A stretch of 48,752 nt of DNA, from positions 1 through 48,752 of the forward strand of contig CAXDTK010000007.1 in the NCBI GenBank assembly GCA_963992225.1, in the 5' to 3' direction. A model generated the notes under the pieces. The model ran no database searches, had not been told where the DNA came from, and saw nothing but the letters and a program-made list of their open reading frames with translations. Of this stretch, positions 1 through 8,868 are shown in pieces (within the stretch, counting starts at the first letter, position 1; every line of letters starts with the position of its first letter). Both the position numbers and the translations under genes were made by a program. This DNA comes from Pelomonas sp963992225. Its GTDB lineage: Bacteria > Pseudomonadota > Gammaproteobacteria > Burkholderiales > Burkholderiaceae_C.

Positions 1-2766
1 GAGCAGACCGTGGACGGCGTGCGCCGCGGCTATCACAAGCCCATCATGATCGCGGGGGGCCTCGGCACCATCCGTGCGGACCTGACCCGCAAGATCGAGT
101 TCCCGGCCGGCACGCTGCTGATCCAGCTGGGCGGCCCGGGCATGCGCATCGGCATGGGCGGCGGTGCGGCCTCGTCGATGGCCGCGGGCACCAACACGGC
201 CGACCTGGACTTCGACTCCGTGCAGCGCGGCAACCCCGAGATCGAGCGCCGCGCGCAGGAGGTCATCAACCACTGCTGGGGCTTAGGGCAAGAGAACCCG
301 GTGCTGGCCATCCACGACGTCGGCGCGGGCGGCATCTCCAATGCCTTCCCGGAGCTGGTCAACGACGCCGGCCGAGGTGCGCGCTTCGACCTGCGCAAAG
401 TGCCGTTGGAGGAGAGCGGCCTGGCGCCCAAGGAGATCTGGTGCAACGAGAGCCAGGAGCGCTACGTGCTGGCCATCGCGCCCGAAAGCCTGGCGCAGTT
501 CCAGGCGCTGTGCGAGCGCGAGCGCTGCCCGTTCGCGGTGGTGGGCGTGACCACCGAGGAGCGCCAGCTGGTGCTGGAGGACGGCGAGGGCGGCGAGCGC
601 CCCATCGACATGCCGATGGACGTGCTGCTGGGCAAGCCGCCCAAGACCTCGCGCGACGTGGCGCGCGTGGCCCGCGACGGCGGCCGGCTGGACCTGACCG
701 GCGTGACGCTGGCGCAGGCGGCGGTCGATGTGCTGCGTCACCCGACCGTGGCCAGCAAGCGCTTCCTGGTCACCATCGGCGACCGCACCGTGGGCGGCCT
801 GAACCACCGCGACCAGATGGTGGGCCCCTGGCAGGTGCCGGTGGCCGACTGCGCCGTCACGCTGGCCGACTTCGAGGGCTTCGCCGGCGAGGCCATGAGC
901 ATGGGCGAGCGCACGCCGCTGGCGTCCGTCAACGCGCCGGCCTCGGGCCGCATGGCGGTGGCCGAGGCCATCACCAACCTGCTGGCCGCGCCCATAGCGC
1001 TGCCGCGCGTGAAGCTCAGCGCCAACTGGATGGCGGCCTGTGGCGAAACCGGCGAGGACGCCGCGCTGTTCGACACCGTCAAGGCCGTGGGCATGGAACT
1101 GTGCCCGGCGCTGGGCATCTCGATTCCCGTGGGCAAGGATTCCTTGTCCATGCGCACCAAGTGGGACCAAAACGGGGAGAGTCGACAGGTCACCGCGCCG
1201 GTGTCGCTGATCGTCACGGCCTTCGCCAGCATCGCCGACGTGCGCGGCACGCTGACGCCCGAGTGGCAGCGCGAGGACTCCTGCGCCATCCTCGTCGACC
1301 TGGGCCAGGGCCGGCACCGCATGGGCGGCTCCATCCTGGCGCAGACGCTCAACCAGTTCGGCGCCGACGTGCCGGACCTGGACGATCCGCAGCAGCTGGT
1401 GGTGCTGGTCGACGCGATCAACGAGCTGCGCGCCGCCGGCATGCTGCTGGCCTACCACGACCGTTCGGACGGCGGCCTGTGGGCCGCGGCCTGCGAGATG
1501 GCCTTTGCGGGCCAGACCGGCCTGAGCCTGAACGTGGACCTGCTGGTCACCGAGGGCGATGGCATCAGCGACAGCCGCGCCGACACGGGCGACTCCAAGA
1601 ACTGGGCCGGCCAGGTGGGCGCGCGGCGCGATGAGCTGACGCTGCGGGCGCTGTTCAGCGAGGAGCTGGGCGCGCTGATCCAGGTGCGCATGGCCGACCG
1701 CGACGCCGTCATGCAGGTGCTGCGCAAGCATGGCCTGTCGCGGCATTCGCACGTGGTCGCCAAGCCCAACGCGACCCGTCAGATGGAAGTCTGGCGCGAC
1801 GCCAGGAAGGTCTTCGGCGCCGACCTGACCGAGCTGCAGCAGGCCTGGGACCAGGTGTCCTGGCGCATCGCCCAGCTGCGCGACAACCCGGCCTGCGCCG
1901 ATGCCGAGCATGCGGCGGCCGGCCAGGCGGGCGACCCGGGCCTGCACGTGCACCTGACCTTCACGCCCGAGGCGCCTGCCGCGCCGTTCATCGCCACCGG
2001 CGCGCGGCCCAGGGTGGCCATCCTGCGCGAGCAGGGCGTCAACTCGCATGTCGAGATGGCCTATGCGATGGCGCTGGGCGGCTTCGACAGCTTCGACGTG
2101 CACATGAGCGACCTGCAGTCGGGCGCCGTTAAGCTGGACGGCTTCGCGGCCTTCGTCGCCTGCGGCGGCTTCAGCTACGGCGACACGCTGGGCGCCGGCG
2201 AGGGCTGGGCGCGCAGCATCCTGTTCAACCCGGTGCTGACCGAGCAGTTCCGCGCCTTCTTCTTGCGCTCCGACACGCTGGCCCTGGGCGTGTGCAACGG
2301 CTGCCAGATGCTGGCGGCGCTGGCGCCCCTCATCCCGGGCGCCGACGCCTGGCCGCGCTTCACACGCAACCAGAGCGAGCAGTACGAGGCGCGGCTGGCG
2401 CTGGTGGAGGTGCTGGACTCGCCCAGCGTGTTCTTCCAGGGCATGGCCGGCAGCCGCGCGCCCATCGCCGTGGCGCATGGCGAGGGCTTCGCGAACTTCG
2501 CGCGCCAGGGCGATGCGGCCCGGGTCATCCCGGCCATGCGCTTCGTGGACCACCACGGCCAGCCCACCGAGGCCTACCCGTTCAACCCCAACGGCAGCCC
2601 CGGCGGCCTGACCTCGGTGACGACGGCCGACGGCCGCTTCACCGCGCTGATGCCGCACCCGGAGCGCGTGTTCCGCAACGTGCAGATGAGCTGGACCTCG
2701 GGCGACCGCGCGCTGCACAGCCCTTGGCTGCGCATGTTCCAGAACGCCAGGAAAGCCCTCGGCTAA
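1..2766 (+). CDS. purL: Phosphoribosylformylglycinamidine synthase PurL, 5' end outside window
   Basis: C-terminal part of the large single-chain enzyme that uses ATP and glutamine to convert FGAR to FGAM in purine synthesis. The frame is open from base 1, so the start lies outside; about 921 residues remain of a family near 1300. Visible are the glycine-rich ATP-site stretch GMRIGMGGGAASS early on, VGKDSLSM near residue 376, and a C-terminal class I glutaminase domain with the nucleophile Cys in GVCNGCQM (codon 2293-2295), then HGEGF and MPHPER. The C-terminus is complete and ends in TAA. It overlaps by 4 bp the stop of the convergent SRPBCC gene. Identification is very secure. Confidence 0.97.
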   Translation, partial: EQTVDGVRRGYHKPIMIAGGLGTIRADLTRKIEFPAGTLLIQLGGPGMRIGMGGGAASSMAAGTNTADLDFDSVQRGNPEIERRAQEVINHCWGLGQENPVLAIHDVGAGGISNAFPELVNDAGRGARFDLRKVPLEESGLAPKEIWCNESQERYVLAIAPESLAQFQALCERERCPFAVVGVTTEERQLVLEDGEGGERPIDMPMDVLLGKPPKTSRDVARVARDGGRLDLTGVTLAQAAVDVLRHPTVASKRFLVTIGDRTVGGLNHRDQMVGPWQVPVADCAVTLADFEGFAGEAMSMGERTPLASVNAPASGRMAVAEAITNLLAAPIALPRVKLSANWMAACGETGEDAALFDTVKAVGMELCPALGISIPVGKDSLSMRTKWDQNGESRQVTAPVSLIVTAFASIADVRGTLTPEWQREDSCAILVDLGQGRHRMGGSILAQTLNQFGADVPDLDDPQQLVVLVDAINELRAAGMLLAYHDRSDGGLWAAACEMAFAGQTGLSLNVDLLVTEGDGISDSRADTGDSKNWAGQVGARRDELTLRALFSEELGALIQVRMADRDAVMQVLRKHGLSRHSHVVAKPNATRQMEVWRDARKVFGADLTELQQAWDQVSWRIAQLRDNPACADAEHAAAGQAGDPGLHVHLTFTPEAPAAPFIATGARPRVAILREQGVNSHVEMAYAMALGGFDSFDVHMSDLQSGAVKLDGFAAFVACGGFSYGDTLGAGEGWARSILFNPVLTEQFRAFFLRSDTLALGVCNGCQMLAALAPLIPGADAWPRFTRNQSEQYEARLALVEVLDSPSVFFQGMAGSRAPIAVAHGEGFANFARQGDAARVIPAMRFVDHHGQPTEAYPFNPNGSPGGLTSVTTADGRFTALMPHPERVFRNVQMSWTSGDRALHSPWLRMFQNARKALG

Positions 2767-3224
2767 GTCGCGTCGACTTCGAGCAGCAGCCGGTCGAGGC
2801 CTTCCTCGGTGCCGCGGCGGCGCTGCGCCAGGTCGTGGTGGCCGTCGAGGTAGGCCAGTTGCTCGGTCAGCTTCAGCGTGGAGCCGCCGGGCGTGTCGGC
2901 GAACTCCACGGTGACCAGCGACGCGGACAAGGCCCGCCCGCCGGCGGCCATCGAGTAGGCGAACACGATGCGCGCGTTGGCCACGATGTCGAGGAAGACC
3001 TTGTCCACGGCCAGCGGCGTGCCGTCGTCCAGCCGGCTCCGGTAGAGCTCGAAGCCGCCGGGTCGGAAGTCCATGCTGAACTCGGGCACCTGGGTCGCGG
3101 CATGGCAGTCGTTCCAGCGCAGCTTGGTCGCCGGGTCGGCCCAGGCGGCGAACACGCGCGCGGCCGAGGCCTTGAAGGCCCGCTCCAGCACGAAGCTGGT
3201 GTGGGCGGCGGAAGTCGTCGTCAT
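2763..3224 (-). CDS. SRPBCC (AHSA1-like) domain protein
   Basis: Protein of 153 residues with the START-like SRPBCC fold typical of AHSA1/activator-of-Hsp90-like proteins: an N-terminal FxAWADPAxxxRW motif, then the usual alternation ending in a TEQLAYLDGH segment and a C-terminal helix with TEEGLDRLL. Such proteins bind hydrophobic ligands; no substrate can be named. The start was set at the ATG at 3224 because it overlaps the ArsR stop (ATGA), although the frame stays open further upstream. SRPBCC genes next to an ArsR-type regulator are a common pair in proteobacteria, and the pair is probably co-regulated. Last gene of a three-gene operon with GST and ArsR. Confidence 0.85.
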   Translation of the reverse strand: MTTTSAAHTSFVLERAFKASAARVFAAWADPATKLRWNDCHAATQVPEFSMDFRPGGFELYRSRLDDGTPLAVDKVFLDIVANARIVFAYSMAAGGRALSASLVTVEFADTPGGSTLKLTEQLAYLDGHHDLAQRRRGTEEGLDRLLLEVDAT

Positions 3225-3568
3225 GGGGTGTCCTGGTCCTGCAGAAGGGCGTCGAGGGCGTCGAACTGGCGGTGCCACTGCGCTTTGCGTTCGGCCACCC
3301 AGGCCTCCAGGCCGTTGAAGGCCTCCGGCGCGATGCGGTAGGTGCGCACGCGGCCGGCCTTGTCTGATTCGACCAGGCCGCCGGCCTCCAGCACGGCCAG
3401 GTGCTTCAGCGCCGAGGGCAGCGCGATGTCCAGTGGCCGGGCGAGGTCCGACACCGAGGCCGGCCCGCGGGCGAGCCGGTCCACCATCGCGCGGCGGTTG
3501 CCGTCCGACAGCGCCGCGAAGAGGCGGTCCAGCCGCTCAGTCGGCGAGAAAGCGTGCGGGGAGGGCAT
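3221..3568 (-). CDS. ArsR-family winged-helix transcriptional regulator
   Basis: Regulator of 115 residues. The winged helix-turn-helix covers about residues 10-85: LFAALSDGNRRAMVDRLA, then the recognition region SALKHLAVLEAGGLVESDK, and a wing with GRVRTYRIAPEAF. No Cys-rich metal site of the classic ArsR/SmtB type is seen, so this belongs to the non-metal branch that usually accompanies SRPBCC/AHSA1 genes. It begins 32 bp inside the 3' end of the GST gene and its stop overlaps the SRPBCC start, so the three genes are translationally linked. It probably controls its own operon. Confidence 0.9.
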   Translation of the reverse strand: MPSPHAFSPTERLDRLFAALSDGNRRAMVDRLARGPASVSDLARPLDIALPSALKHLAVLEAGGLVESDKAGRVRTYRIAPEAFNGLEAWVAERKAQWHRQFDALDALLQDQDTP

Positions 3569-4211
3569 GGCGCAGCGGGTAGTAGGCGAAGGCCGGGCGG
3601 GCCTCGACGATGCAGCGCCAGACCGAGGGCCGCGCCAGCAGGCGTTCGAAGTAGGCCGCCAGCCGCGTGTGTCCGGGGCCGAAGGGGCGGATGACGGCGG
3701 CGTAGAACAGCGACGGCGCGGCGGCGCAGTCGGCCATCGAGAACGACTCGCCGGCCGCCCAGGTGCGCTCGCCCAGGCGGCTGTCGACGAGGTCGTAGGC
3801 CAGGCCCAGGTCGTTGACGAAGCCGGTCAGCGCGGCGGCGTCGCGCTCGGCCTCGGGGCGCAGCAGCTGCGCCACGTAGCGCTGCGCGGGCGTCATCACG
3901 TAGCCGTCGAACAGCCGGTCCCACAGCCGCACCTCCAGCTGCGCATCGAAGTCGTCGGGCAGCAGCCGGACCCGGCCGGGGTGGCGGCGGTCCAGGTATT
4001 CGATCTGTATCGAGGTCTCGGGGACCACGCGCTCGCCGTCCACCAGCAGCGGGATCTTGGCCGTGGGCCAGAGCGCCGCATAGGCGGCGCGCTCCTGCGG
4101 GTCGCCCAGGTTGACGACGCGGGCCTCGAACGGCGTGCCGTGCTCGTACAGCGCGATCTGGACCTTCCAGCAATAGGAGGACAGCGGGTGGTGGTGCAGT
4201 GTCAGGCTCAT
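3537..4211 (-). CDS. Glutathione S-transferase family protein
   Basis: Protein of 224 residues with an N-terminal thioredoxin-like GST domain (LTLHHHPLSSYCWKVQIAL, then WPTAKIPLLVDG with the cis-Pro, and the ETSIQIEYLD glutathione-binding segment) and an all-helical C-terminal domain containing the SMADCAAAPSLFYA N-capping motif. A role in glutathione-dependent detoxification or thiol chemistry is likely; the substrate is unknown. First gene of the operon with ArsR and SRPBCC. The gene is complete; the region upstream of the ATG at 4211 shows no strong Shine-Dalgarno sequence. Confidence 0.9.
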   Translation of the reverse strand: MSLTLHHHPLSSYCWKVQIALYEHGTPFEARVVNLGDPQERAAYAALWPTAKIPLLVDGERVVPETSIQIEYLDRRHPGRVRLLPDDFDAQLEVRLWDRLFDGYVMTPAQRYVAQLLRPEAERDAAALTGFVNDLGLAYDLVDSRLGERTWAAGESFSMADCAAAPSLFYAAVIRPFGPGHTRLAAYFERLLARPSVWRCIVEARPAFAYYPLRHALPARFLAD

Positions 4212-4236
4212 GGGGGAGGGCTTTCAGTTTCCGGTC

Positions 4237-4251
4237 TGGCTAAGTATGCCA
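4237..4251. promoter_or_regulatory. Possible operator upstream of the GST-ArsR-SRPBCC operon
   Basis: Imperfect inverted repeat TGGCTAAGTATGCCA (TGGC, seven bases, GCCA), 26 bp upstream of the GST start and in the only gap available for the operon promoter. It lies in a locally AT-richer stretch. It could be an ArsR operator; this rests on position and symmetry only. Confidence 0.25.
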
Positions 4252-4281
4252 AAGCTTTCCGATCGCGGAAACTGTCAGCGC

Positions 4282-4305
4282 AAAAAAGGCGGGCCGCAGC
4301 CCGCC
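4282..4305 (-). terminator. Intrinsic terminator of the MFS gene
   Basis: On the minus strand a GC-rich stem (GGCGGGC, short loop, GCCCGCC; 4288-4305) is followed at once by six T. It begins 20 bases past the stop codon of the MFS gene. Textbook Rho-independent terminator. Confidence 0.9.
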
Positions 4306-4324
4306 TGGCTACTTGCGTTGACGC

Positions 4325-5656
4325 TCAGTCCTGCACCACGGCCGCCGTCTGCAGCCGCTTGTTCACGCGCAGGGCCAGCAGGGTGCAGGCCACGCCCGAC
4401 AGCAGGTAGACGCTGACCGAGCCCAGGCCGAAGCGCGAGGACAGGAACAGCACCACCACCGGCGCGAAGGCCGCGCCGAACAGCCACGCCATGTCGGCCG
4501 TCAGTGCCGCGCCGGTGTAGCGGAAATGCGGCAGGAAGTTGGACGTCACCGAGCCCGCCGACTGGCCGTAGGACAGGCCCAGCAGCACGAAGCCGATCAG
4601 GATGAAGGCCGCCTGGCCCGGCTTGCCGCCGCCCAGCATCAGCGGCGCGAACAGCGCGAACACGCCGATGGCGACGGCCAGCGCGCCGAGGAAGTTGCGC
4701 CGGCCCACGCGGTCGGCGATCAGGCCCGACATCGGCATGGCCGCGGCGGCGAAGGCGGCACCCAGCAATTCCATCTTCATGAAGTCCGCGACGTCCTGGT
4801 CGGAGAACAGCGCCACCCAGGACAGCGGGAACACCGTGACGAGGTGGAAGAGGGCGTAGCTGGCCAGTGCCGCGAAGGCGCCGATGACGATGTGGTGGCC
4901 CTGGGCCGGCAGCAGCGCATGCAGGTGGGCGGGGTCGAGCTCATGCTCTTCCATGCGCTTCTCGTACTCGTGCGTGACCACCAGGCGCAGCCGCGCGAAC
5001 AGCGCCACCACGTTGATGGCGAACGCCGTGAAGAACGGGAAGCGCCAGCCCCAGGACAGGAAATCCTTGCTGTCGAGGCTGCCGTAGACGTACAGGAACA
5101 CGCCCGAGGCGACGAAGAAGCCCAGCGGCGCGCCCAGCTGGCCCAGCATGGCGTACCAGCCGCGGCGCTGCGGCGGCGCATTCAGCGCCAGCAGCGAGGG
5201 CAGGCCGTCCCAGGAGCCGCCCAGCGCCAGGCCCTGGCCGACGCGGCACAGCGCCAGCAGCAGGATGGCCGTGCTGCCGGCCTCGGCGAAGCCGGGCAGC
5301 AGGCCCATCGCGACGGTGGAGCTGCCCAGCAGGAACAGCGCGGCGGTCAGCTTGGTGGAGCGGCCGAAGCGGCGCTGGATCTCCATGCCGATCAGCGTGC
5401 CCACCGGCCGCACGACGAAGGCCAGCGCGAACACCAGGAAGGCATACAGCGTGCCGGTCAGCGGGTCGGCGAACGGAAAGAACACCTGCGGAAAGACCAG
5501 CACCGACGCGATGCCGAACACGAAGAAATCGAAGTACTCCGACGCGCGGCCGATGATGACGCCCACCGCGATATCGCCGGGGGCGAGGTCCTCGTCGGAG
5601 CGGGTCGTCAGCGGCCCGGACTGGGGGGTGGAAAAGGTACTGCTAGCGCTTGCCAT
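4325..5656 (-). CDS. MFS transporter of the metabolite:H+ symporter (MHS) type
   Basis: Inner-membrane transporter of 443 residues with about 12 hydrophobic segments. The MHS subfamily signature is visible: the ASEYFDFFVFGIAS segment in helix 1, FVVRPVGTLIGMEIQRRFGR between helices 2 and 3, RVGQGLALGG, and a second-half loop DRVGRR. Relatives carry organic acids, osmolytes or aromatic acids; the substrate cannot be read here. The ATG at 5656 was chosen because GGAG sits 11 bases upstream; a longer frame begins at a weak TTG at 5713. It is divergent from the cyo operon and shares its control region. Confidence 0.88.
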   Translation of the reverse strand: MASASSTFSTPQSGPLTTRSDEDLAPGDIAVGVIIGRASEYFDFFVFGIASVLVFPQVFFPFADPLTGTLYAFLVFALAFVVRPVGTLIGMEIQRRFGRSTKLTAALFLLGSSTVAMGLLPGFAEAGSTAILLLALCRVGQGLALGGSWDGLPSLLALNAPPQRRGWYAMLGQLGAPLGFFVASGVFLYVYGSLDSKDFLSWGWRFPFFTAFAINVVALFARLRLVVTHEYEKRMEEHELDPAHLHALLPAQGHHIVIGAFAALASYALFHLVTVFPLSWVALFSDQDVADFMKMELLGAAFAAAAMPMSGLIADRVGRRNFLGALAVAIGVFALFAPLMLGGGKPGQAAFILIGFVLLGLSYGQSAGSVTSNFLPHFRYTGAALTADMAWLFGAAFAPVVVLFLSSRFGLGSVSVYLLSGVACTLLALRVNKRLQTAAVVQD

Positions 5657-5681
5657 GGCGGCTGTCTCCGTCTTTAGCCTA

Positions 5682-5694
5682 GGACAAAATGTCC
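5682..5694. promoter_or_regulatory. Perfect inverted repeat in the MFS/cyoA divergent promoter region
   Basis: GGACAAAATGTCC: five-base arms with a three-base spacer, 26 bases upstream of the MFS start and about 75 bases upstream of cyoA. Symmetry and position suggest an operator, but I do not recognise its regulator. Confidence 0.4.
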
Positions 5695-5699
5695 AATCG

Positions 5700-5713
5700 T
5701 TGATCTGGCTCAA
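5700..5713. promoter_or_regulatory. FNR/ANR-like box upstream of cyoA
   Basis: TTGATCTGGCTCAA matches the FNR/ANR consensus TTGAT-N4-ATCAA at nine of ten defined positions. It lies 56 bases upstream of the cyoA start, between the divergent MFS and cyo genes. Oxygen-responsive control of terminal oxidase operons by FNR-type proteins is well established; that this site is used is inference. Confidence 0.6.
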
Positions 5714-5769
5714 TCAACTTACATTCCGTCGCGTCGTGCAAGATCGTTAACCCTCGCGCGCAGCTCAGG

Positions 5770-6840
5770 ATGTACCCCAACAAGTCTTTCCTCTTCCGAG
5801 TCCCGGTCTTGCTGTCCGGCCTGGCCTTGAGTGGTTGCAATGCGATCGTGATGAAGCCGCACGGCGACATCGCCCAGCAGCAGGCCCAGCTCATCGTCAC
5901 CTCGACCCTGCTGATGATGATCATCATCGTGCCGGTGATCGCGCTGACGTTGTACTTCGCCTACCGTTACCGCCAGTCCAACACCGAGGCAAATTACGCG
6001 CCCGACTGGGACCACTCCACCCGGCTGGAGCTGGTGATCTGGGGCGCCCCGCTGCTGATCATCATCGCGCTGGGTGCCATCACCTGGATCAGCACCCACA
6101 AGCTGGACCCCTTCCGCCCGCTTGACCGCATCGCGGAGGACAAGCCGCTGCCCGCCGGCGTCAGGCCGCTGGAGGTGTACGCCGTGTCCATGGACTGGAA
6201 GTGGCTGTTCATCTACCCCGAGCAGGGCATCGCCACCGTCAACGAGATGGCCGCGCCGGTGGACCGCCCCATCCACTTCCGCTTCACCTCGACATCGGTG
6301 ATGAACACCTTCTACGTGCCGGCACTGGCCGGCATGATCTACACGATGCCCGGCATGGAGACGCAACTGCATGCGGTCATCAACAAGGCCGGCGCCTACG
6401 ACGGCCTGTCGGCCAACTACAGCGGCGCGGGCTTCTCCGACATGCGCTTCAAGTTCCACGGCCTGTCCGACGCCGACTTCGCGCGCTGGATCGAGGCCCA
6501 CAAGGCCGGCGGCGGCACGCTGACCCGGGCCGAGTATCTGCAGCTGGAACAACCCAGCACCAAGGAGCCGGTGCGCCGCTTCGCCAGCGTGGAGCCGGGC
6601 CTGTGGGGCGCCATCGTCGACCGTTGCGTGGACGGCCGCAAGATGTGCGCCAGCCAGATGATGGCCATCGACGCCGCCGGCGGTGCCGGCAAGGGCGGCG
6701 TGGCCGCCACCATGCGCAGCCCCTGGCCCACGCTGGCCGGCGAGCGCCGCGAGCGCACCGTCGTCGCGGCCCTGTGCACGCCCACCAACCTCCAGGGCCT
6801 GCCGCTCGAAGCGTCGCCCCTGGACGCGCTGACGAACTGA
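5770..6840 (+). CDS. cyoA: Cytochrome bo3 ubiquinol oxidase subunit II
   Basis: Subunit II of the proton-pumping quinol oxidase, 356 residues. An N-terminal lipoprotein signal ends in the lipobox LSGC (Cys23). Two membrane helices follow (about residues 43-67 and 88-110), then a periplasmic cupredoxin domain with VSMDWKWLFIYPEQGIATVN and FTSTSVMNTFYVP. The CuA ligand pattern of cytochrome c oxidases is absent, as expected for a quinol oxidase. The C-terminal tail, after the conserved SGAGFSDMRF region, matches the CyoA extension. First gene of the oxidase operon, 10 bp before cyoB. Confidence 0.96.
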   Translation: MYPNKSFLFRVPVLLSGLALSGCNAIVMKPHGDIAQQQAQLIVTSTLLMMIIIVPVIALTLYFAYRYRQSNTEANYAPDWDHSTRLELVIWGAPLLIIIALGAITWISTHKLDPFRPLDRIAEDKPLPAGVRPLEVYAVSMDWKWLFIYPEQGIATVNEMAAPVDRPIHFRFTSTSVMNTFYVPALAGMIYTMPGMETQLHAVINKAGAYDGLSANYSGAGFSDMRFKFHGLSDADFARWIEAHKAGGGTLTRAEYLQLEQPSTKEPVRRFASVEPGLWGAIVDRCVDGRKMCASQMMAIDAAGGAGKGGVAATMRSPWPTLAGERRERTVVAALCTPTNLQGLPLEASPLDALTN

Positions 6841-6850
6841 GTCACCTCCG

Positions 6851-8854
6851 ATGACGTCCTATCCTGAAGAACTCCACCCCGTCCTCGGCCGGCTGAGCTG
6901 GGGCGCGCTGCCGCTGCACGAGCCCATCCTGATCGCCACCTTCGCGGTGGTGGCGCTGGGTGGCGGCCTCATGCTGGCGTTGCTGACCAAGTACCGCCTG
7001 TGGGGCCACCTGTGGCGCGACTGGCTCACCAGCATCGACCACAAGAAGATCGGCATCATGTACATGGTGCTGGGCATCGTGATGCTGCTGCGCGGCTTTG
7101 CCGACGCCATCATGATGCGGGCCCACCAGGCCATGGCCTTCGGCGAGAACGCCGGCTTCCTGCCGCCGCACCACTACGACCAGATCTTCACGGCCCACGG
7201 CGTGATCATGATCTTCTTCGTCGCCATGCCGCTGGTGACGGGCTTCATGAACTACGTCGTGCCGCTGCAGATCGGCGCGCGCGACGTGGCCTTCCCGTTC
7301 CTGAACAACTTCAGCTTCTGGATGACCGCGGGTGGCGCCATCCTGATCATGGCGTCGCTGTTCATCGGCGAGTTCGCCAAGACCGGCTGGCTGGCCTACC
7401 CGCCGCTGTCCGGCATCCTGGCCAGCCCCGACGTGGGGGTGGACTACTACCTCTGGGCGCTGCAGATCGCCGGCGTCGGCACCACGCTGTCGGGCATCAA
7501 CCTGATCGCCACCATCATCAAGATGCGTGCGCCCGGCATGACGATGATGAAGATGCCCGTCTTCACCTGGACGTCGCTGTGCACCAACGTGCTGATCGTC
7601 GCCACCTTCCCGGTGCTGGCTGCCACGCTGGCGTTGCTGACCGCAGACCGCTACCTCGGCACCAACTTCTTCACGAACGACCTCGGCGGCAACGCCATGC
7701 TGTACGTGAACCTGATCTGGATCTGGGGCCACCCGGAGGTCTACATCCTGATCCTGCCCATCTTCGGCATCTTCTCGGAGGTGGTGTCCACCTTCAGCCG
7801 CAAGAAGCTGTTCGGCTACGCCTCCATGGTCTATGCGACGGTGGTCATCACCATCCTGTCGTACCTGGTGTGGCTGCACCACTTCTTCACGATGGGCTCG
7901 GGCGCCAGCGTGAACAGCTTCTTCGGCATCACGACGATGATCATCTCGATCCCCACCGGGGCCAAGATCTTCAACTGGCTGTTCACCATGTACCGCGGCC
8001 GCATCCAGTTCGAGGTGCCGATGCTGTGGACCGTGGGCTTCATGGTCACCTTCGTCATCGGCGGCATGACCGGCGTGCTGCTGGCCGTGCCGGCGGCCGA
8101 CTTCGTGCTGCACAACAGCCTGTTCCTGATCGCCCACTTCCACAACGTCATCATCGGCGGCGTGGTGTTCGGCATCTTCGCCGGCATCAACTACTGGTTC
8201 CCCAAGGCCTTCGGCTTCCGGCTGGACGCCTTCTGGGGCCGGGTGAGCTTCTGGTGCTGGCTGATCGGCTTCTGGGTCGCGTTCGCGCCGCTGTACGTGC
8301 TGGGCCTGATGGGCGTGACGCGCCGCGTCAGCCACTTCGACGACCCGTCGCTGCAGGTCTGGTTCGTCATCGCGGCCATCGGCGCGGCCATCATCGCGGT
8401 CGGCATTGCGGCCTTCCTGGTGCAGATCGCCGTCAGCATCAAGCGCCGCCACGCGCTGCGCGACACCACCGGCGATGTCTGGGGCGGCCGCACGCTGGAG
8501 TGGTCCACCGCCTCGCCGCCGCCGGACTACAACTTCGCCTTCACGCCCGTCGCGCACGAGATGGACGCCTGGCACGACATGAAGCAGCGCGGCGCGCAGC
8601 GCCCGCTGGCCGGCTTCGTCGCCATCCACATGCCCAGGAACACTGGCGCCGGCTTCGTCATCGCGATGCTGGCCACGCTGATGGGCTTCGCGCTGGTCTG
8701 GCACATGTACTGGATCGCCGGCGCCACCTTCCTGGCCACCGTCATCGCCGCCATCGTCCACACCTTCAACTACGACCGCGACTACCACATCGCGGCCGAC
8801 GAGGTCACCCGCACCGAGGACCTGCGCACCCGCGCGCTCGGCCCGGCGGCCTGA
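6851..8854 (+). CDS. cyoB: Cytochrome bo3 ubiquinol oxidase subunit I
   Basis: Catalytic heme-copper subunit, 667 residues, close to the usual CyoB length. The quinol site is intact: Arg81 and Asp85 in LLRGFADAIMMR, and His108 and Gln111 in PPHHYDQ (equivalent to E. coli R71, D75, H98, Q101). The CuB/active-site segment WGHPEVYILILP, the HHFFTMG pair and the heme-ligand segment IAHFHNVIIGG are all present. It reduces oxygen to water with electrons from ubiquinol and pumps protons. It reads as a fully functional enzyme. Confidence 0.97.
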   Translation: MTSYPEELHPVLGRLSWGALPLHEPILIATFAVVALGGGLMLALLTKYRLWGHLWRDWLTSIDHKKIGIMYMVLGIVMLLRGFADAIMMRAHQAMAFGENAGFLPPHHYDQIFTAHGVIMIFFVAMPLVTGFMNYVVPLQIGARDVAFPFLNNFSFWMTAGGAILIMASLFIGEFAKTGWLAYPPLSGILASPDVGVDYYLWALQIAGVGTTLSGINLIATIIKMRAPGMTMMKMPVFTWTSLCTNVLIVATFPVLAATLALLTADRYLGTNFFTNDLGGNAMLYVNLIWIWGHPEVYILILPIFGIFSEVVSTFSRKKLFGYASMVYATVVITILSYLVWLHHFFTMGSGASVNSFFGITTMIISIPTGAKIFNWLFTMYRGRIQFEVPMLWTVGFMVTFVIGGMTGVLLAVPAADFVLHNSLFLIAHFHNVIIGGVVFGIFAGINYWFPKAFGFRLDAFWGRVSFWCWLIGFWVAFAPLYVLGLMGVTRRVSHFDDPSLQVWFVIAAIGAAIIAVGIAAFLVQIAVSIKRRHALRDTTGDVWGGRTLEWSTASPPPDYNFAFTPVAHEMDAWHDMKQRGAQRPLAGFVAIHMPRNTGAGFVIAMLATLMGFALVWHMYWIAGATFLATVIAAIVHTFNYDRDYHIAADEVTRTEDLRTRALGPAA

Positions 8855-8868
8855 TCGGGAACCCTGCC

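Noticed and set aside
283..2718. 811-residue open frame on the minus strand
   Set aside because: Antisense to purL; rich in Ala, Arg, Gly, His, Val and Gln as expected from a GC-rich shadow frame, with no domain.
5657..5713. N-terminal extension of the MFS protein from TTG 5713
   Set aside because: The ATG at 5656 has a Shine-Dalgarno and family-like length; the extension would run through the FNR-like box and palindrome.
6842..8788. 648-residue minus-strand frame opposite cyoB
   Set aside because: Shadow of a highly conserved gene; His/Asp/Val-rich low-complexity translation without family.
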